From Planctomycetota bacterium (GTDB taxonomy: Bacteria > Planctomycetota > Planctomycetia > Pirellulales > Pirellulaceae), in contig JAJDEH010000065.1 in the NCBI GenBank assembly GCA_029259935.1, positions 42,419 through 106,418 on the forward strand: 64,000 bases of DNA. The letters run 5' to 3'. The notes below the pieces were generated by a model, which saw only the letters and a program-made list of their open reading frames with translations, had not been told where the DNA came from and did no database searches. The translations under genes and the position numbers were made by a program. This document shows positions 36,293 to 44,471 of this stretch, piece after piece. Within the stretch, counting starts at the first letter, position 1; each line of letters begins with the position of its first letter.

Positions 36293-36320
36293 GCACTGCT
36301 GAGCAAGCCAGCAGTGGCAC
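36293..36320 (-). repeat. 28-bp hairpin repeat, copy B (inverted)
   Basis: Forward strand ends AAGCCAGCAGTGGCAC. CACTGCTG pairs with CAGCAGTG. It is in opposite orientation to copy A, 26 of 28 positions identical, and 479 bases from its nearest edge. Confidence 0.75.
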
Positions 36321-36565
36321 AAGTCGCACACCAACCGGCACATTGAGCAACTCGGCAACAGAATCGCCAGCAACACGAGGCCCAGAGAAATGCCCACCGC
36401 CAACTCCACTCAAAAACTTGTGCGGCCCTTGCGGACACTGCGAATGTTCCGGGATAGGGAACCCCACGCCAGCCTCCAGGAAAACGGCAGCGAGAGTGGG
36501 CTAGCAGCGCGTCCCTAAACGCTGACTCTGCTCCACTGACCCGGCGCAACAGCGGGAATTCTAGG

Positions 36566-36594
36566 TTGACACGTTTACCAATGCTTCATAACCT
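36566..36594 (+). promoter_or_regulatory. Possible promoter of the lasso-type cluster
   Basis: TTGACA at 36566-36571 followed after 17 bases by TAACCT, a weak -10. It is 111 bases before the first gene of the cluster. The -35 match is perfect but the -10 is poor. Confidence 0.3.
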
Positions 36595-36704
36595 CTCCAC
36601 GCTGTCGTCGCCATCGGTGTCGCTTCACCGATGCTTTCAATTTCACCGCGGCCAAGCTATCAGTCGTCAGGATTCTCACAACTGAAAAGATAGAGAGAAT
36701 TTCC

Positions 36705-36986
36705 GTGTCAGCCAAAGCACCTATATTTGTGTCCACCTCGTCGGCCGTACTGAGTCAGGAATTGGACGGCGAAATGGTGCTACTTCATTTGGATCGCGAG
36801 CATTACTACGGCCTGAATGAGGCGGGCGCCCGCATGTGGCAATTGCTATCCCAGGGCAAGAGCACCGATGAGGTCATCCAAGAGCTTTTGGGCGAGTACG
36901 AAGTTGACGAAGAGACCTTGCGTGGCGATCTTTCGCGATTGATCTCGCAGCTTTCCGCCGCCGAACTTGCAAGACCCGAAGAATGA
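36705..36986 (+). CDS. Lasso peptide biosynthesis PqqD-like protein (B1, leader-binding)
   Basis: A 93-residue cytoplasmic protein of the PqqD/RRE family. The pattern SSAVLSQELDGEMVLLHLDR, then YYGLNEAGARMWQLL, then STDEVIQELLGEYEVDEETL, is that of lasso B1 proteins, which bind the precursor leader and present it to the B2 protease and the cyclase. The context (B2, a lasso-type precursor and a cyclase within 3 kb, all same strand) fixes the assignment. Separate B1 and B2 genes are the arrangement seen in Gram-positive-type lasso clusters; in microcin J25 they are fused. The start may be the GTG at 36705, after AGAGAGAA. Confidence 0.9.
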   Translation: MSAKAPIFVSTSSAVLSQELDGEMVLLHLDREHYYGLNEAGARMWQLLSQGKSTDEVIQELLGEYEVDEETLRGDLSRLISQLSAAELARPEE

Positions 36987-37013
36987 CACCTGCTGGAGGA
37001 AACGGAATCAAAC

Positions 37014-37463
37014 ATGGTTCGTTGGCGCAAGCTATGGAGCCTAAGTCCAACGGATCGGTTCATGCTGGTGCGGATGACGGTGATGCTTCCCTTAATTGCC
37101 CTAGCGTTACGACTGTGCGGATTTCGCCGCGTGATCGCTAGCATCAGCAAATTTTCAAGGAAAACCAACAGGAGGCCGGTTGTTGACGAGGCAGCCCAAG
37201 TCCAGCGGATCAAAAACTGTTGCCGTTACGTAAAGTGTAACGGTATTTATCGTGGCAATTGTTTGTCTCGTTCCCTCATGATTTGGTGGTTGTTGCGCCG
37301 ACAAGGAATAGAGTGCGATTTGCGCATCGGCACCAGGTTCGTGGAAGGTGCGTTTCAGGCGCATGCCTGGGTCGAGCATCAAGGCAGGCCTGTTAACGCC
37401 GGGCCGCGAGTTCGGGGCAAGTACTCGACCTTTGATCACGCTTTCATGCCACACGGCATTTAG
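37014..37463 (+). CDS. Lasso peptide biosynthesis B2 protein (leader peptidase)
   Basis: A 149-residue transglutaminase-like cysteine protease that removes the precursor leader before ring closure. The catalytic Cys is in YRGNCLSRSLMIWWLLRRQG (about 87) and the His in AHAWVEHQG (about 122). The third catalytic position corresponds to VNAGP, with Asn where Asp is common. The N-terminal 45 residues carry a hydrophobic stretch (MLVRMTVMLPLIALALRL) like other B2 proteins. GGAGG lies about 15 bases before the ATG. It sits 27 bases after B1 and 34 bases before the precursor gene. Confidence 0.9.
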   Translation: MVRWRKLWSLSPTDRFMLVRMTVMLPLIALALRLCGFRRVIASISKFSRKTNRRPVVDEAAQVQRIKNCCRYVKCNGIYRGNCLSRSLMIWWLLRRQGIECDLRIGTRFVEGAFQAHAWVEHQGRPVNAGPRVRGKYSTFDHAFMPHGI

Positions 37464-37497
37464 TCCACGTTTTAGTTTTTTACGGGAGAACCAACAG

Positions 37498-37623
37498 ATG
37501 AAATCCAACGAAACCAAGAAGACGTACGACAGTGCGAAGCTAACCGACTACGGCACCGTCGAGCAAATGACGCAAACCACGACGAACCCCAATAGCAACG
37601 ACGGAAATCCCGCGTGTTCGTAG
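37498..37623 (+). CDS. Lasso-type precursor peptide (A)
   Basis: A 41-residue peptide starting MKSNETKKTYDSAKL. The leader motif YxxPxLxxxGxxxxxT fits exactly as Y10, A13 (Ala for Pro), L15, G19, T25. Thr25 as the penultimate leader residue puts the core at Thr27-Ser41: TTTNPNSNDGNPACS. Asp35 is then core residue 9, giving a Thr1-Asp9 macrolactam and a six-residue tail GNPACS. Thr as core residue 1 and a tail without bulky plug residues are unusual. The C-terminal Ser is the residue modified by HPr-kinase-like lasso kinases, and one is encoded downstream. GGGAG precedes the ATG at 37498; the open frame extends upstream only as a shadow of B2. Set between B2 and cyclase, as expected. Confidence 0.85.
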   Translation: MKSNETKKTYDSAKLTDYGTVEQMTQTTTNPNSNDGNPACS

Positions 37624-37752
37624 GACCCGGGATTCGCTGATCGATTCGGGGGGGAACGGTTCATTGCGGGGTCGCGTGCGCGTTCAAGCACGTTCGCTGC
37701 CCACTGCGCTGATAACGTTTCATTCTAATCCCCGTCGAAAGGCAGTTATTCC

Positions 37753-39714
37753 GTGAGTGGGATCTTTGGGATTCTCAATCTAGATGGTCGACCCGCTGAT
37801 GGGCGGGATTTGGATCGGGTACGGCAAGCCATGGCCCACTGGGGTCCCGACGGCTCGCGGATCTGGCAGGAAGGGCAGGCGGGCTTAGGGCACTTGCTGC
37901 TCTATAGTACGCCGCAGTCGATTAACGAATCACTGCCTCTGCATCATCCGACGGGCGACCTCGTTCTCACTGCTAGCGCACGGCTCGACAATCGAGACGA
38001 TTTGCTTTCGTCGCTAGCTATTTCGTCCTCCGAGCGTGACGAAATCTCAGACTGTTCGTTGATTCTGAGAGCCTATGAAAAGTGGGGTGCCGACTGCCCC
38101 CAGCATTTGCTCGGCGACTGGGCCTTCGCACTGTGGGACAAGCGCACGCGAAAGCTGTTCCTTGCTCGCGATCACTTTGGGCACACGGGACTCTACTATT
38201 ACAGACAGGGCAACCTGTTTGTGTTTGCTTCGGCCATGCAGGGCGTGTTGGCCGTGCCCGAAGTGCTCTGCCGCTTGAATCCGATGGCCATCGCGCAGAT
38301 GAGCCCGGGTTATCCTGCTGACGAAACCACTCCATATCAGCAGATCTTTCGGCTTACTCCAGCCAAATGCATGACGGTGAGCGAAAAGGGAATCCAGCAG
38401 CGGCAGTATTGGCATCCGCGTGAAATCCCGGACGTTCGCTTTCGTCGTGACGAAGAATACGTCGAAGCGTTTTTGGACATTTACGGCACGGCCGTGCGAT
38501 CTCGCCTGCGTAGCCATCGACCTGTCGGCATCACGTTGAGTGGCGGGCTCGACTCAAGTTCCACCGCAGCTGTTGCCGCACCGGAACTGGCCCGGCGCGG
38601 CCAGCGGCTCAAAGCCCTCACTTCTATCCCGAAACATGAATCTACCGGCGGGCTGCTGGATTGTCAGTTTGGAGATGAACGCCCGTTTGTCGAAAAGATC
38701 TGCCGTCATGTTGGTAACATTGACACGTCCTTTGTTTCCGCCGAGGACATCGGTCCGGTCGAGGGGATTCGTCAGGCGTTAGACATCTACCACGAACCGC
38801 TAGTCACGGCGGCGAACAACTACTGGCTGATTGCGGTTATGCAACGGGCCAAGCAGATGAACGTGGGAACTTTGCTCACGGGCCAGGGCGGTAATCTTAC
38901 GATCTCATGGCCGGGAAATCGCGATTTGTATCTGTGGACGCTGCTCAGCCGCGGGCGGATCGGCGCCTATTTCCACGAGGTGAATGCCTGGCGGAAGGAG
39001 AATCGTGCGCCCTGGTGGCGGACACTCAAGAATCAACTTGGCCGCAGCGTGATTCCAAACCAGTTGTTGCGAATGCGAAATCGCAGCCGGGCGAGAGGAC
39101 GCTATATGTCCTTGAAACCAGAATTCTTCGAGGCCCTGGCTCGCGATGGTTATCACGTCGCTCCGCGTCCCGAACTAAAAACCGTACATGGCAACTCGGT
39201 ACACCGAAAATTCTATAGCCTGATGCGGGATGGGCAGCTTTCCGCCTGGAGCGAATTGGGAGCGGCGTTCGGAATCAATGTGACCACGCCAACATTCGAT
39301 CAGCGGCTGATTTCCTTTTGCCTTGGGATCCCACAAGACCAGTACACGCGCGGCGGCCAAGAAAAACTGCTGATTCGCCGGGCCATGAAAGGGCGGTTGC
39401 CCAAGGAAATCCTTTGGAGCGAGCAAAAGGGCAAGCAATCCGCCGACATCATCCGCCGTTTACGTGACGAGCGCGACGAAGTGCAATCCGTCTTGCATGA
39501 GTTGCGATCGTCAAATCTGGCTCAGGAATGTCTGAACCTGCCGCTCATGACGCGGGTATTCGAATCACTGCAGCATGACGTAACCGCAGATCTTACCCGT
39601 CAGGCCATCGATATCTTGATGAAGGGCGTGATGATTGGACTCTTCCTCCGCCGATTTGAAACGCCTCGGGATGCGAATTTCTCGCAGCGGCCGATTGCCA
39701 AGGCGGTCGCATAG
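37753..39714 (+). CDS. Lasso cyclase, asparagine-synthetase-like (C)
   Basis: A 653-residue, ATP-dependent macrolactam-forming enzyme related to asparagine synthetase B. The N-terminal class II glutaminase-like domain starts MSGIFGILNLDG; the catalytic Cys2 of true glutaminases is Ser, as in lasso cyclases that use no glutamine. The PPi-loop LSGGLDSSS is near residue 261, followed by the C-terminal synthetase domain (FCLGIPQDQYTRGGQEKLLI). It should adenylate the core Asp side chain and join it to the new N-terminus. The start is a GTG at 37753 with AAAGG 11 bases earlier. It lies 129 bases after the precursor gene; many lasso clusters space these two genes. Confidence 0.92.
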   Translation: MSGIFGILNLDGRPADGRDLDRVRQAMAHWGPDGSRIWQEGQAGLGHLLLYSTPQSINESLPLHHPTGDLVLTASARLDNRDDLLSSLAISSSERDEISDCSLILRAYEKWGADCPQHLLGDWAFALWDKRTRKLFLARDHFGHTGLYYYRQGNLFVFASAMQGVLAVPEVLCRLNPMAIAQMSPGYPADETTPYQQIFRLTPAKCMTVSEKGIQQRQYWHPREIPDVRFRRDEEYVEAFLDIYGTAVRSRLRSHRPVGITLSGGLDSSSTAAVAAPELARRGQRLKALTSIPKHESTGGLLDCQFGDERPFVEKICRHVGNIDTSFVSAEDIGPVEGIRQALDIYHEPLVTAANNYWLIAVMQRAKQMNVGTLLTGQGGNLTISWPGNRDLYLWTLLSRGRIGAYFHEVNAWRKENRAPWWRTLKNQLGRSVIPNQLLRMRNRSRARGRYMSLKPEFFEALARDGYHVAPRPELKTVHGNSVHRKFYSLMRDGQLSAWSELGAAFGINVTTPTFDQRLISFCLGIPQDQYTRGGQEKLLIRRAMKGRLPKEILWSEQKGKQSADIIRRLRDERDEVQSVLHELRSSNLAQECLNLPLMTRVFESLQHDVTADLTRQAIDILMKGVMIGLFLRRFETPRDANFSQRPIAKAVA

Positions 39715-39741
39715 CATTCGCACTCCTGCCATCTGATAAAC

Positions 39742-40527
39742 ATGTTATCGAAACCATTCGTGTTGATCCTCGGAATGCACCGTAGCGGCACAAGTTGCTT
39801 GGCTGGCTGTCTGAACAAGGCGGGTCTATTTCTGGGCGATGTCAGCCGCCGTGGCCGCTTTAACGCCAAGGGCAATCACGAGTCGAAAGAAATCTGGAGG
39901 CTGCACGATCAGATACTCGGGATTAACCGAGGCTCATGGCATCAACCGCCGCCGCGCGTGGAAGTGCATTCCCATCATCGGCAGTTGTTGCAAGACGCAA
40001 TCCAAGCCTTGGAGCATAGGCGGCCCGCCGGTGTCAAGGATCCAAGATTGTTGTTGCTGTTGGACACGTGGCGCGAATTAGTCGCTCCGCCCTACAGTTT
40101 GGTCGGTTCATTTCGCCATCCGCTGGCCGTCGCACGATCTCTGGCGGATCGCGACGGAATCCCGCAACAACAAGCAATCGATTTGTGGCTCGCCTACAAC
40201 GGGCGTTTGATGCGCCAACATGAAGCGAGCCCGTTTCCGATCATTCAATACGATCTATCTGATGTGGGCGGCTATTGTCGTCGCGTTGCCGCAGTGGCTC
40301 GTGACCTCTCGCTCGCTCCGAAGATTGGAAAATTACAACGCTTTGTCGCCGCCGAGTTGGAGCACCAAGCAACCAGCGACGAGCTGATTCCAGAATCATG
40401 CCGGGAAGTTTATGGCTACCTGCAACGTCATCAGCAGTCGCCCGAGTGTTGCGAGGTATCGAGCGCCTGGCCTGCCCCCATGTCGTGGTTCGGCTTTCGT
40501 CGTCCCGATCCGGCTTCGCCGCGGTGA
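39742..40527 (+). CDS. Sulfotransferase family protein (first)
   Basis: A 261-residue PAPS-dependent sulfotransferase fold. The 5'-phosphosulfate loop is LGMHRSGTSCLAGCL (about 11-25) and the 3'-phosphate-binding motif SFRHPLAVARSLADR (about 126). These two features are diagnostic of the family. It follows the cyclase by 27 bases and precedes a second sulfotransferase by 12 bases, so it is part of the same operon. The acceptor could be the Thr/Ser residues of the lasso core or a cell-surface glycan; the sequence does not decide. No ribosome binding site is visible at the ATG. Confidence 0.88.
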   Translation: MLSKPFVLILGMHRSGTSCLAGCLNKAGLFLGDVSRRGRFNAKGNHESKEIWRLHDQILGINRGSWHQPPPRVEVHSHHRQLLQDAIQALEHRRPAGVKDPRLLLLLDTWRELVAPPYSLVGSFRHPLAVARSLADRDGIPQQQAIDLWLAYNGRLMRQHEASPFPIIQYDLSDVGGYCRRVAAVARDLSLAPKIGKLQRFVAAELEHQATSDELIPESCREVYGYLQRHQQSPECCEVSSAWPAPMSWFGFRRPDPASPR

Positions 40528-40539
40528 AGGAACTCTCAG

Positions 40540-41457
40540 GTGAAGTCCAAGAGCTTAATCGAAACAGTCGCGGCAGCAGTCCAGAGAATTCCCAGCGCAA
40601 AGGCGCGAGAATTCGCTCGAGCCGTTTATGGCTGCCTGAAACTCCGCTCCGCCGATCTACGCCAACTGCGATACTTTCTCGTTTTCATTGGGAATCCTCG
40701 ATCGGGAACAACCATCGTCAGATCTTTGCTGAACGGACACCCAAACGCGGTCATTAGCAACGAAATACACGCTCTGCGCCACGTGGCGAACGGCGAAAGC
40801 TGGAAGCGCGTGGCAGGCAGAATCCTGGCAAATGCCGACCGCTTCGCCCAAAATCCGACTTGGCGAGGCTATAGCTATCACGTCGCCCATCGTGCCAGCC
40901 GGCGGCGGCCGCCAATTCACATGTTGGGCGACAAGAAGGCGGGGGCGATCACGCTGTTAGTGGAAAACCCCCAACTCTTGCCCGCACTGCTCGATTGGTC
41001 GCCAGTTCCGATTCGCTTTTTGCACTGTGTTCGCCACCCGTTGGACGTCATCGCCACGCGTTCGCGACGAAATGGCCTTTCCCTAAAACAGAACGTAATG
41101 GCATACTTCGACACTGAAGCCGGGACCAGCCAGTTCTGTCGCATCTTGGGAACGCAGCGCTTTCGGCGCATTTATCTCGAGCGGCTGATAGAAAAACCAA
41201 GGCCGGTCATGGCCGAAACGCTCGACTTCCTCGAACTCGCGCCGGATGACGATTATCTCGACGCCTGCCAGCAATTGACTTACGACCGCCCAAATCGTTC
41301 GCGCGGCAAGAACGATTGGCCGGCCGAAATCCGAAACGAGGTAGAGGAGAAGACGCGCGAGCTGGAACATTTGAGAGCCTACATGCAGAACGACAGGTTG
41401 ATGTTCGATGAGGAGCCTCGTCAAAGAATTTGTCAAACGGATCGTCCGGCAGCCTAG
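40540..41457 (+). CDS. Sulfotransferase family protein (second)
   Basis: A 305-residue member of the sulfotransferase superfamily. FIGNPRSGTTIVRSLLNGHP (about 48-67) is the 5'-phosphosulfate loop and HCVRHPLDVIATRSRRNG (near 166) the 3'-phosphate site. The GTG at 40540 is preceded by AAGGA at a spacing of 8. Its last 50 bases overlap the following glycosyltransferase gene, indicating coupling. It is only distantly like its two sulfotransferase neighbours, so the three probably have different acceptors. Confidence 0.88.
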   Translation: MKSKSLIETVAAAVQRIPSAKAREFARAVYGCLKLRSADLRQLRYFLVFIGNPRSGTTIVRSLLNGHPNAVISNEIHALRHVANGESWKRVAGRILANADRFAQNPTWRGYSYHVAHRASRRRPPIHMLGDKKAGAITLLVENPQLLPALLDWSPVPIRFLHCVRHPLDVIATRSRRNGLSLKQNVMAYFDTEAGTSQFCRILGTQRFRRIYLERLIEKPRPVMAETLDFLELAPDDDYLDACQQLTYDRPNRSRGKNDWPAEIRNEVEEKTRELEHLRAYMQNDRLMFDEEPRQRICQTDRPAA

Positions 41458-42259
41458 CGCCGTTCTACACGGAGCAGCTGCGGGCATCAGGAACAGGTTT
41501 CGTTCGGTCGAGCAATTGGCGGAGTCGGTGGGGCCTTTGTATGTCTTTGTGCGGTCGTACAATCGGCCGCTCTACCTGTGGTCGTTCCTCGATAGTTTGT
41601 ATCGCTATACGAACTTCCCCTGCCGGTTCATCTTCATCGACAACGCTTCGACCGATCCGATGGTCCGCGACGTGGCCGCCGGATTCGAGCGGCGTCAGCT
41701 CTTCCACGCGGTTCATTTCATGGAGCGGAATCATCCCTCGAATCAGAACATGGTCTTCTTCAAACATCGGCCGCAAATGGGAAAGTACTTCCTGCTGCTG
41801 GATGCCGACATCATCGTGGAACCAACCACGCCGTGCTGGGTGACGCGTTTGGTGAAGATTGCCGAGCGGCGTCGCGACCTGGGGGTGCTGGGATCCTATA
41901 TCGACACCGAGGATTTTGTTGATCCGGATCAAGCGCGAGCGGCCTTGCCCCAAATGCCTCAGCAAGAACTGGATGACCTGATCAAAGCGCACAGTCCGGA
42001 GCGGGGTATTCCCCGATCGAGTCGCGAAGTGATTCTACCGTTCTGGCCACCGGGCCGCTTGCTGCTGCTGAGAACCGCCGCCATCGACCAGGTCGGACTG
42101 CCAATCGGCAACACGCGAATTTGCAAGGCCGTCGGGCAAGCAGGTTTTGGGGCGGGAATCGCCACTTCGGTCCGGCATCGTCATCTATCGCTGATGAATT
42201 TTTACGACTACCCCCAGTACGACTATTCGCAACTCAACCAGTATTTGCGGGCCGGTTGA
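41408..42259 (+). CDS. Family 2-type glycosyltransferase
   Basis: A 283-residue GT-A-fold enzyme. The nucleotide-binding start YVFVRSYNRPLYLWSFLDSL is at about 45-64, IFIDNASTDPMV near 74 and the metal-binding DADIIVEP near 133 (the DxD position). The N-terminus has a short basic segment and no TM helix, so it is cytosolic or peripheral. It overlaps the second sulfotransferase by 50 bases and ends 3 bases before the third. The sugar donor and acceptor are unknown. Confidence 0.85.
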   Translation: MRSLVKEFVKRIVRQPSAVLHGAAAGIRNRFRSVEQLAESVGPLYVFVRSYNRPLYLWSFLDSLYRYTNFPCRFIFIDNASTDPMVRDVAAGFERRQLFHAVHFMERNHPSNQNMVFFKHRPQMGKYFLLLDADIIVEPTTPCWVTRLVKIAERRRDLGVLGSYIDTEDFVDPDQARAALPQMPQQELDDLIKAHSPERGIPRSSREVILPFWPPGRLLLLRTAAIDQVGLPIGNTRICKAVGQAGFGAGIATSVRHRHLSLMNFYDYPQYDYSQLNQYLRAG

Positions 42260-42262
42260 ACC

Positions 42263-43276
42263 ATGCTGCCAAACTTCCTTTGCATCGGCGCGCAGAAATG
42301 CGGCACGACCTCGATCTGGAAAATCTTGGACGCGCACGAAGATGTGTTCATGGCCACACCGCGCGAGACGCGGTTCTTTCACGACGACTTGCAGTTTTCC
42401 GAAGGCTTGCAGGTCTACGAGTACAAGTATTTCGCCGACTGGTCCGGGCAAGCGGCGGCTGGCGAGAAATGCCCCGAATACTTGTACGTGCCTTACGTAG
42501 CACGACGGATCCGCGACTCGCTGGGCCCGGACGTGAAACTGATTGTCACCCTACGTAGCCCCGCGCAGCGGGCGTTATCGCACTATCGCCACAACTTGAC
42601 GGCGTTGCGAGAATTTCGCTCGTTCAACGAAGCCATGGCCGACGAGGCTCATTGTCTGCAGCGGGGTGATTTCGTGCCCGTGCCATTTGGCTATCTCGGA
42701 AGAGGCTGCTATGCAAGTCAGTTAAAAAACTACTTGGAGTGCTTTGATCGCGAACAACTTTTGGTGGTCGATTTCGAAACGGAGATCTGTTCCGACCAAA
42801 AGGCTCTGGCCCGCCGCGTCTACCACTTTCTTGACATTCCCCCGATACTGCCGCCCCAGTTGCCGTTCCGCGAAGGGCGGCCTCGCTTGGATCGGCTCCA
42901 AGTTCGCATCGACCAGCACGACGCCGATCCGCAACGTCATTTCGTGGAGGTGTCGCGCGGACCGACCGGCCTGCAACGTATGAAGAGCGTATTGAAGCGT
43001 TTGGCGCGGGGGCACGACACGGGCCGCGGGGACGATTGCCGTCGAATTTTTCAGCCCTCGGAAGCTCTGATTCGTTTTGCCCGGAACTTTGGCACCGGCG
43101 GATCCATGCAACAACGTCTTTCGCGACAAGAAGAACTTGAAATCAATCGAAGGTACTTCCAATCCGAGATCGAAGCTTTGCAACCGCTCGTATCGTTTGA
43201 TGCAAGTGCGTGGCTCGACGGCGACAGCCCTTCTGAAAAACCGAACGACGACGCTGCTCCGGAGATTGCCGCATGA
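42263..43276 (+). CDS. Sulfotransferase domain protein (third, heparan-sulfotransferase-like)
   Basis: A 337-residue Sulfotransfer_1-type protein. FLCIGAQKCGTTSIWKILDA (about 5-24) is the 5'-phosphosulfate loop and TLRSPAQRALSHYRHN (about 94) the 3'-phosphate site; this arrangement resembles heparan N-/O-sulfotransferases and bacterial glycan sulfotransferases. The ATG is 3 bases after the glycosyltransferase stop. The stop overlaps the next ATG (ATGA at 43273-43276). Its resemblance to glycan enzymes is the main argument that the cluster may also modify a sugar. Confidence 0.9.
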   Translation: MLPNFLCIGAQKCGTTSIWKILDAHEDVFMATPRETRFFHDDLQFSEGLQVYEYKYFADWSGQAAAGEKCPEYLYVPYVARRIRDSLGPDVKLIVTLRSPAQRALSHYRHNLTALREFRSFNEAMADEAHCLQRGDFVPVPFGYLGRGCYASQLKNYLECFDREQLLVVDFETEICSDQKALARRVYHFLDIPPILPPQLPFREGRPRLDRLQVRIDQHDADPQRHFVEVSRGPTGLQRMKSVLKRLARGHDTGRGDDCRRIFQPSEALIRFARNFGTGGSMQQRLSRQEELEINRRYFQSEIEALQPLVSFDASAWLDGDSPSEKPNDDAAPEIAA

Positions 43277-44403
43277 GTCTAAAGTTCAACATTATCTATA
43301 CGCCGGGCACGGTTCGTTATCTGAGCGTTTTTGTGTCGAGCTTGCTGAAGTGGTCGGCCTGCTCGTTTCGACTGGTTTCCAACGGATGCCCGCATCCGGA
43401 ACGACGATACTTGCAGCAGCTTTGCGCGGACCATCAGCGACTGGAGTATTGGACAATCCCCTGCAATGGAACTGTCGACCACGGCACGGCGCTCAACTAT
43501 TTGCAAGCCATGACAACGGAAGATCATTTCTGCTTCATGGATTCGGACATCTTTGCCACCGGTGAATTCTTGGCCGATTTTCAGCCGCACTTGGAGCGTG
43601 TAGCTGGAGTCTTCGCGGGCGCGCCTATTTGGCTGAAAGCGGGCGACGAGACGCTCCCCGCCAGCTTTCGCATCATGAGCGGATTGCACGGCCGTATGGA
43701 AGATGGAACTTGTTTGGGCAGTTCGTTCTTCGCGATCTACGACAACCACGCGATAACCCGCTTCTTACAATCGACGGGAGTCGGTTTTTCGGCCTACAAA
43801 TGGTCCGAGATCCCTGTCCATTTGCAACAGCAACTTGCCGCTCGCGGCTGGAAAAAAGATAGCTACGATACCGCCAAAGTACTCAACCTGTTGCTTCAGA
43901 TCCAAGGCCACCAGCTTGAGTTTCACGAAAACCCGGCCATCTGCCACATTGGCGGCGTCAGCTTCTTGCCGTTTCACGACGCGAAGCCCATCGCCTTGAA
44001 GGGCAGGCTGATAAGCGGGCTAGCAGGCGGAAGATTGAAATCGCTGTTCGCACCACTGGTCGCAAAGTGGCGGTCTCGAATCGCCTACAAAAATATTCCG
44101 GGGCTGAGCGAGCAAGAACGCCAGACGATTGTGGCTCAACGGATGGCGCAACGGGATCCAGCGCGGCGCTATTTCTTCGATCTGCTCAGCGCGTTAGTCG
44201 CCGACGGTCCGCTTCCGGAAATTCCCACCATCGGAGTTGCGGAAATTGATCAACGCATCAAGCTAGCAACCGAACAGATGCAGGCCCTGTTCGCCGAGTC
44301 CGCCCCAAAAAATCGGATCACGTTCAACCGCGGGCGATCAAATTCACCAGATGCGGACGCGACCGCAAGCGCTCCCATGGATGCGTTTGCGAAAGTTTGC
44401 TAA
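43273..44403 (+). CDS. Glycosyltransferase-like protein with DxD motif
   Basis: A 376-residue protein. The first ~240 residues look like a GT-A fold: FNIIYTPGTVRYLSVFVSSL, FRLVSNGCPHPE, then the metal motif FCFMDSDIF near 91. SFFAIYDNHAITRFL and CHIGGVSFLPFHD follow. The C-terminal ~120 residues are helical (ALKGRLISGLAGGRLKSLFA, EQERQTIVAQRMAQRDPARR) without a known domain. It is coupled to the third sulfotransferase by ATGA. I do not recognise the family, so the function is inferred from fold features and neighbours. Confidence 0.7.
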   Translation: MSLKFNIIYTPGTVRYLSVFVSSLLKWSACSFRLVSNGCPHPERRYLQQLCADHQRLEYWTIPCNGTVDHGTALNYLQAMTTEDHFCFMDSDIFATGEFLADFQPHLERVAGVFAGAPIWLKAGDETLPASFRIMSGLHGRMEDGTCLGSSFFAIYDNHAITRFLQSTGVGFSAYKWSEIPVHLQQQLAARGWKKDSYDTAKVLNLLLQIQGHQLEFHENPAICHIGGVSFLPFHDAKPIALKGRLISGLAGGRLKSLFAPLVAKWRSRIAYKNIPGLSEQERQTIVAQRMAQRDPARRYFFDLLSALVADGPLPEIPTIGVAEIDQRIKLATEQMQALFAESAPKNRITFNRGRSNSPDADATASAPMDAFAKVC

Positions 44404-44471
44404 ATACTGCCTGGCGAACGAATCCACTCATATGCTGTGTGCCTTTTCGTGTCCTTCCCGGCCGGAAATCC

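Larger units (their letters stand above)
35757..36704. other. Gene-free stretch before the lasso-type cluster
   Basis: About 950 bases without a credible gene on either strand. It holds the inverted pair of 28-bp repeats given separately, a BlaI-operator-like TACACTTGTA at 35909-35918 and a possible promoter at its right end. The repeats bracket 480 bases whose translations resemble nothing, so this may be a decayed mobile element. Confidence 0.6.

Noticed and set aside
37624..37752. Attenuator between lasso precursor and cyclase genes
   Set aside because: GC-rich patches are present but no stable, unbroken stem can be drawn, and there is no T run.
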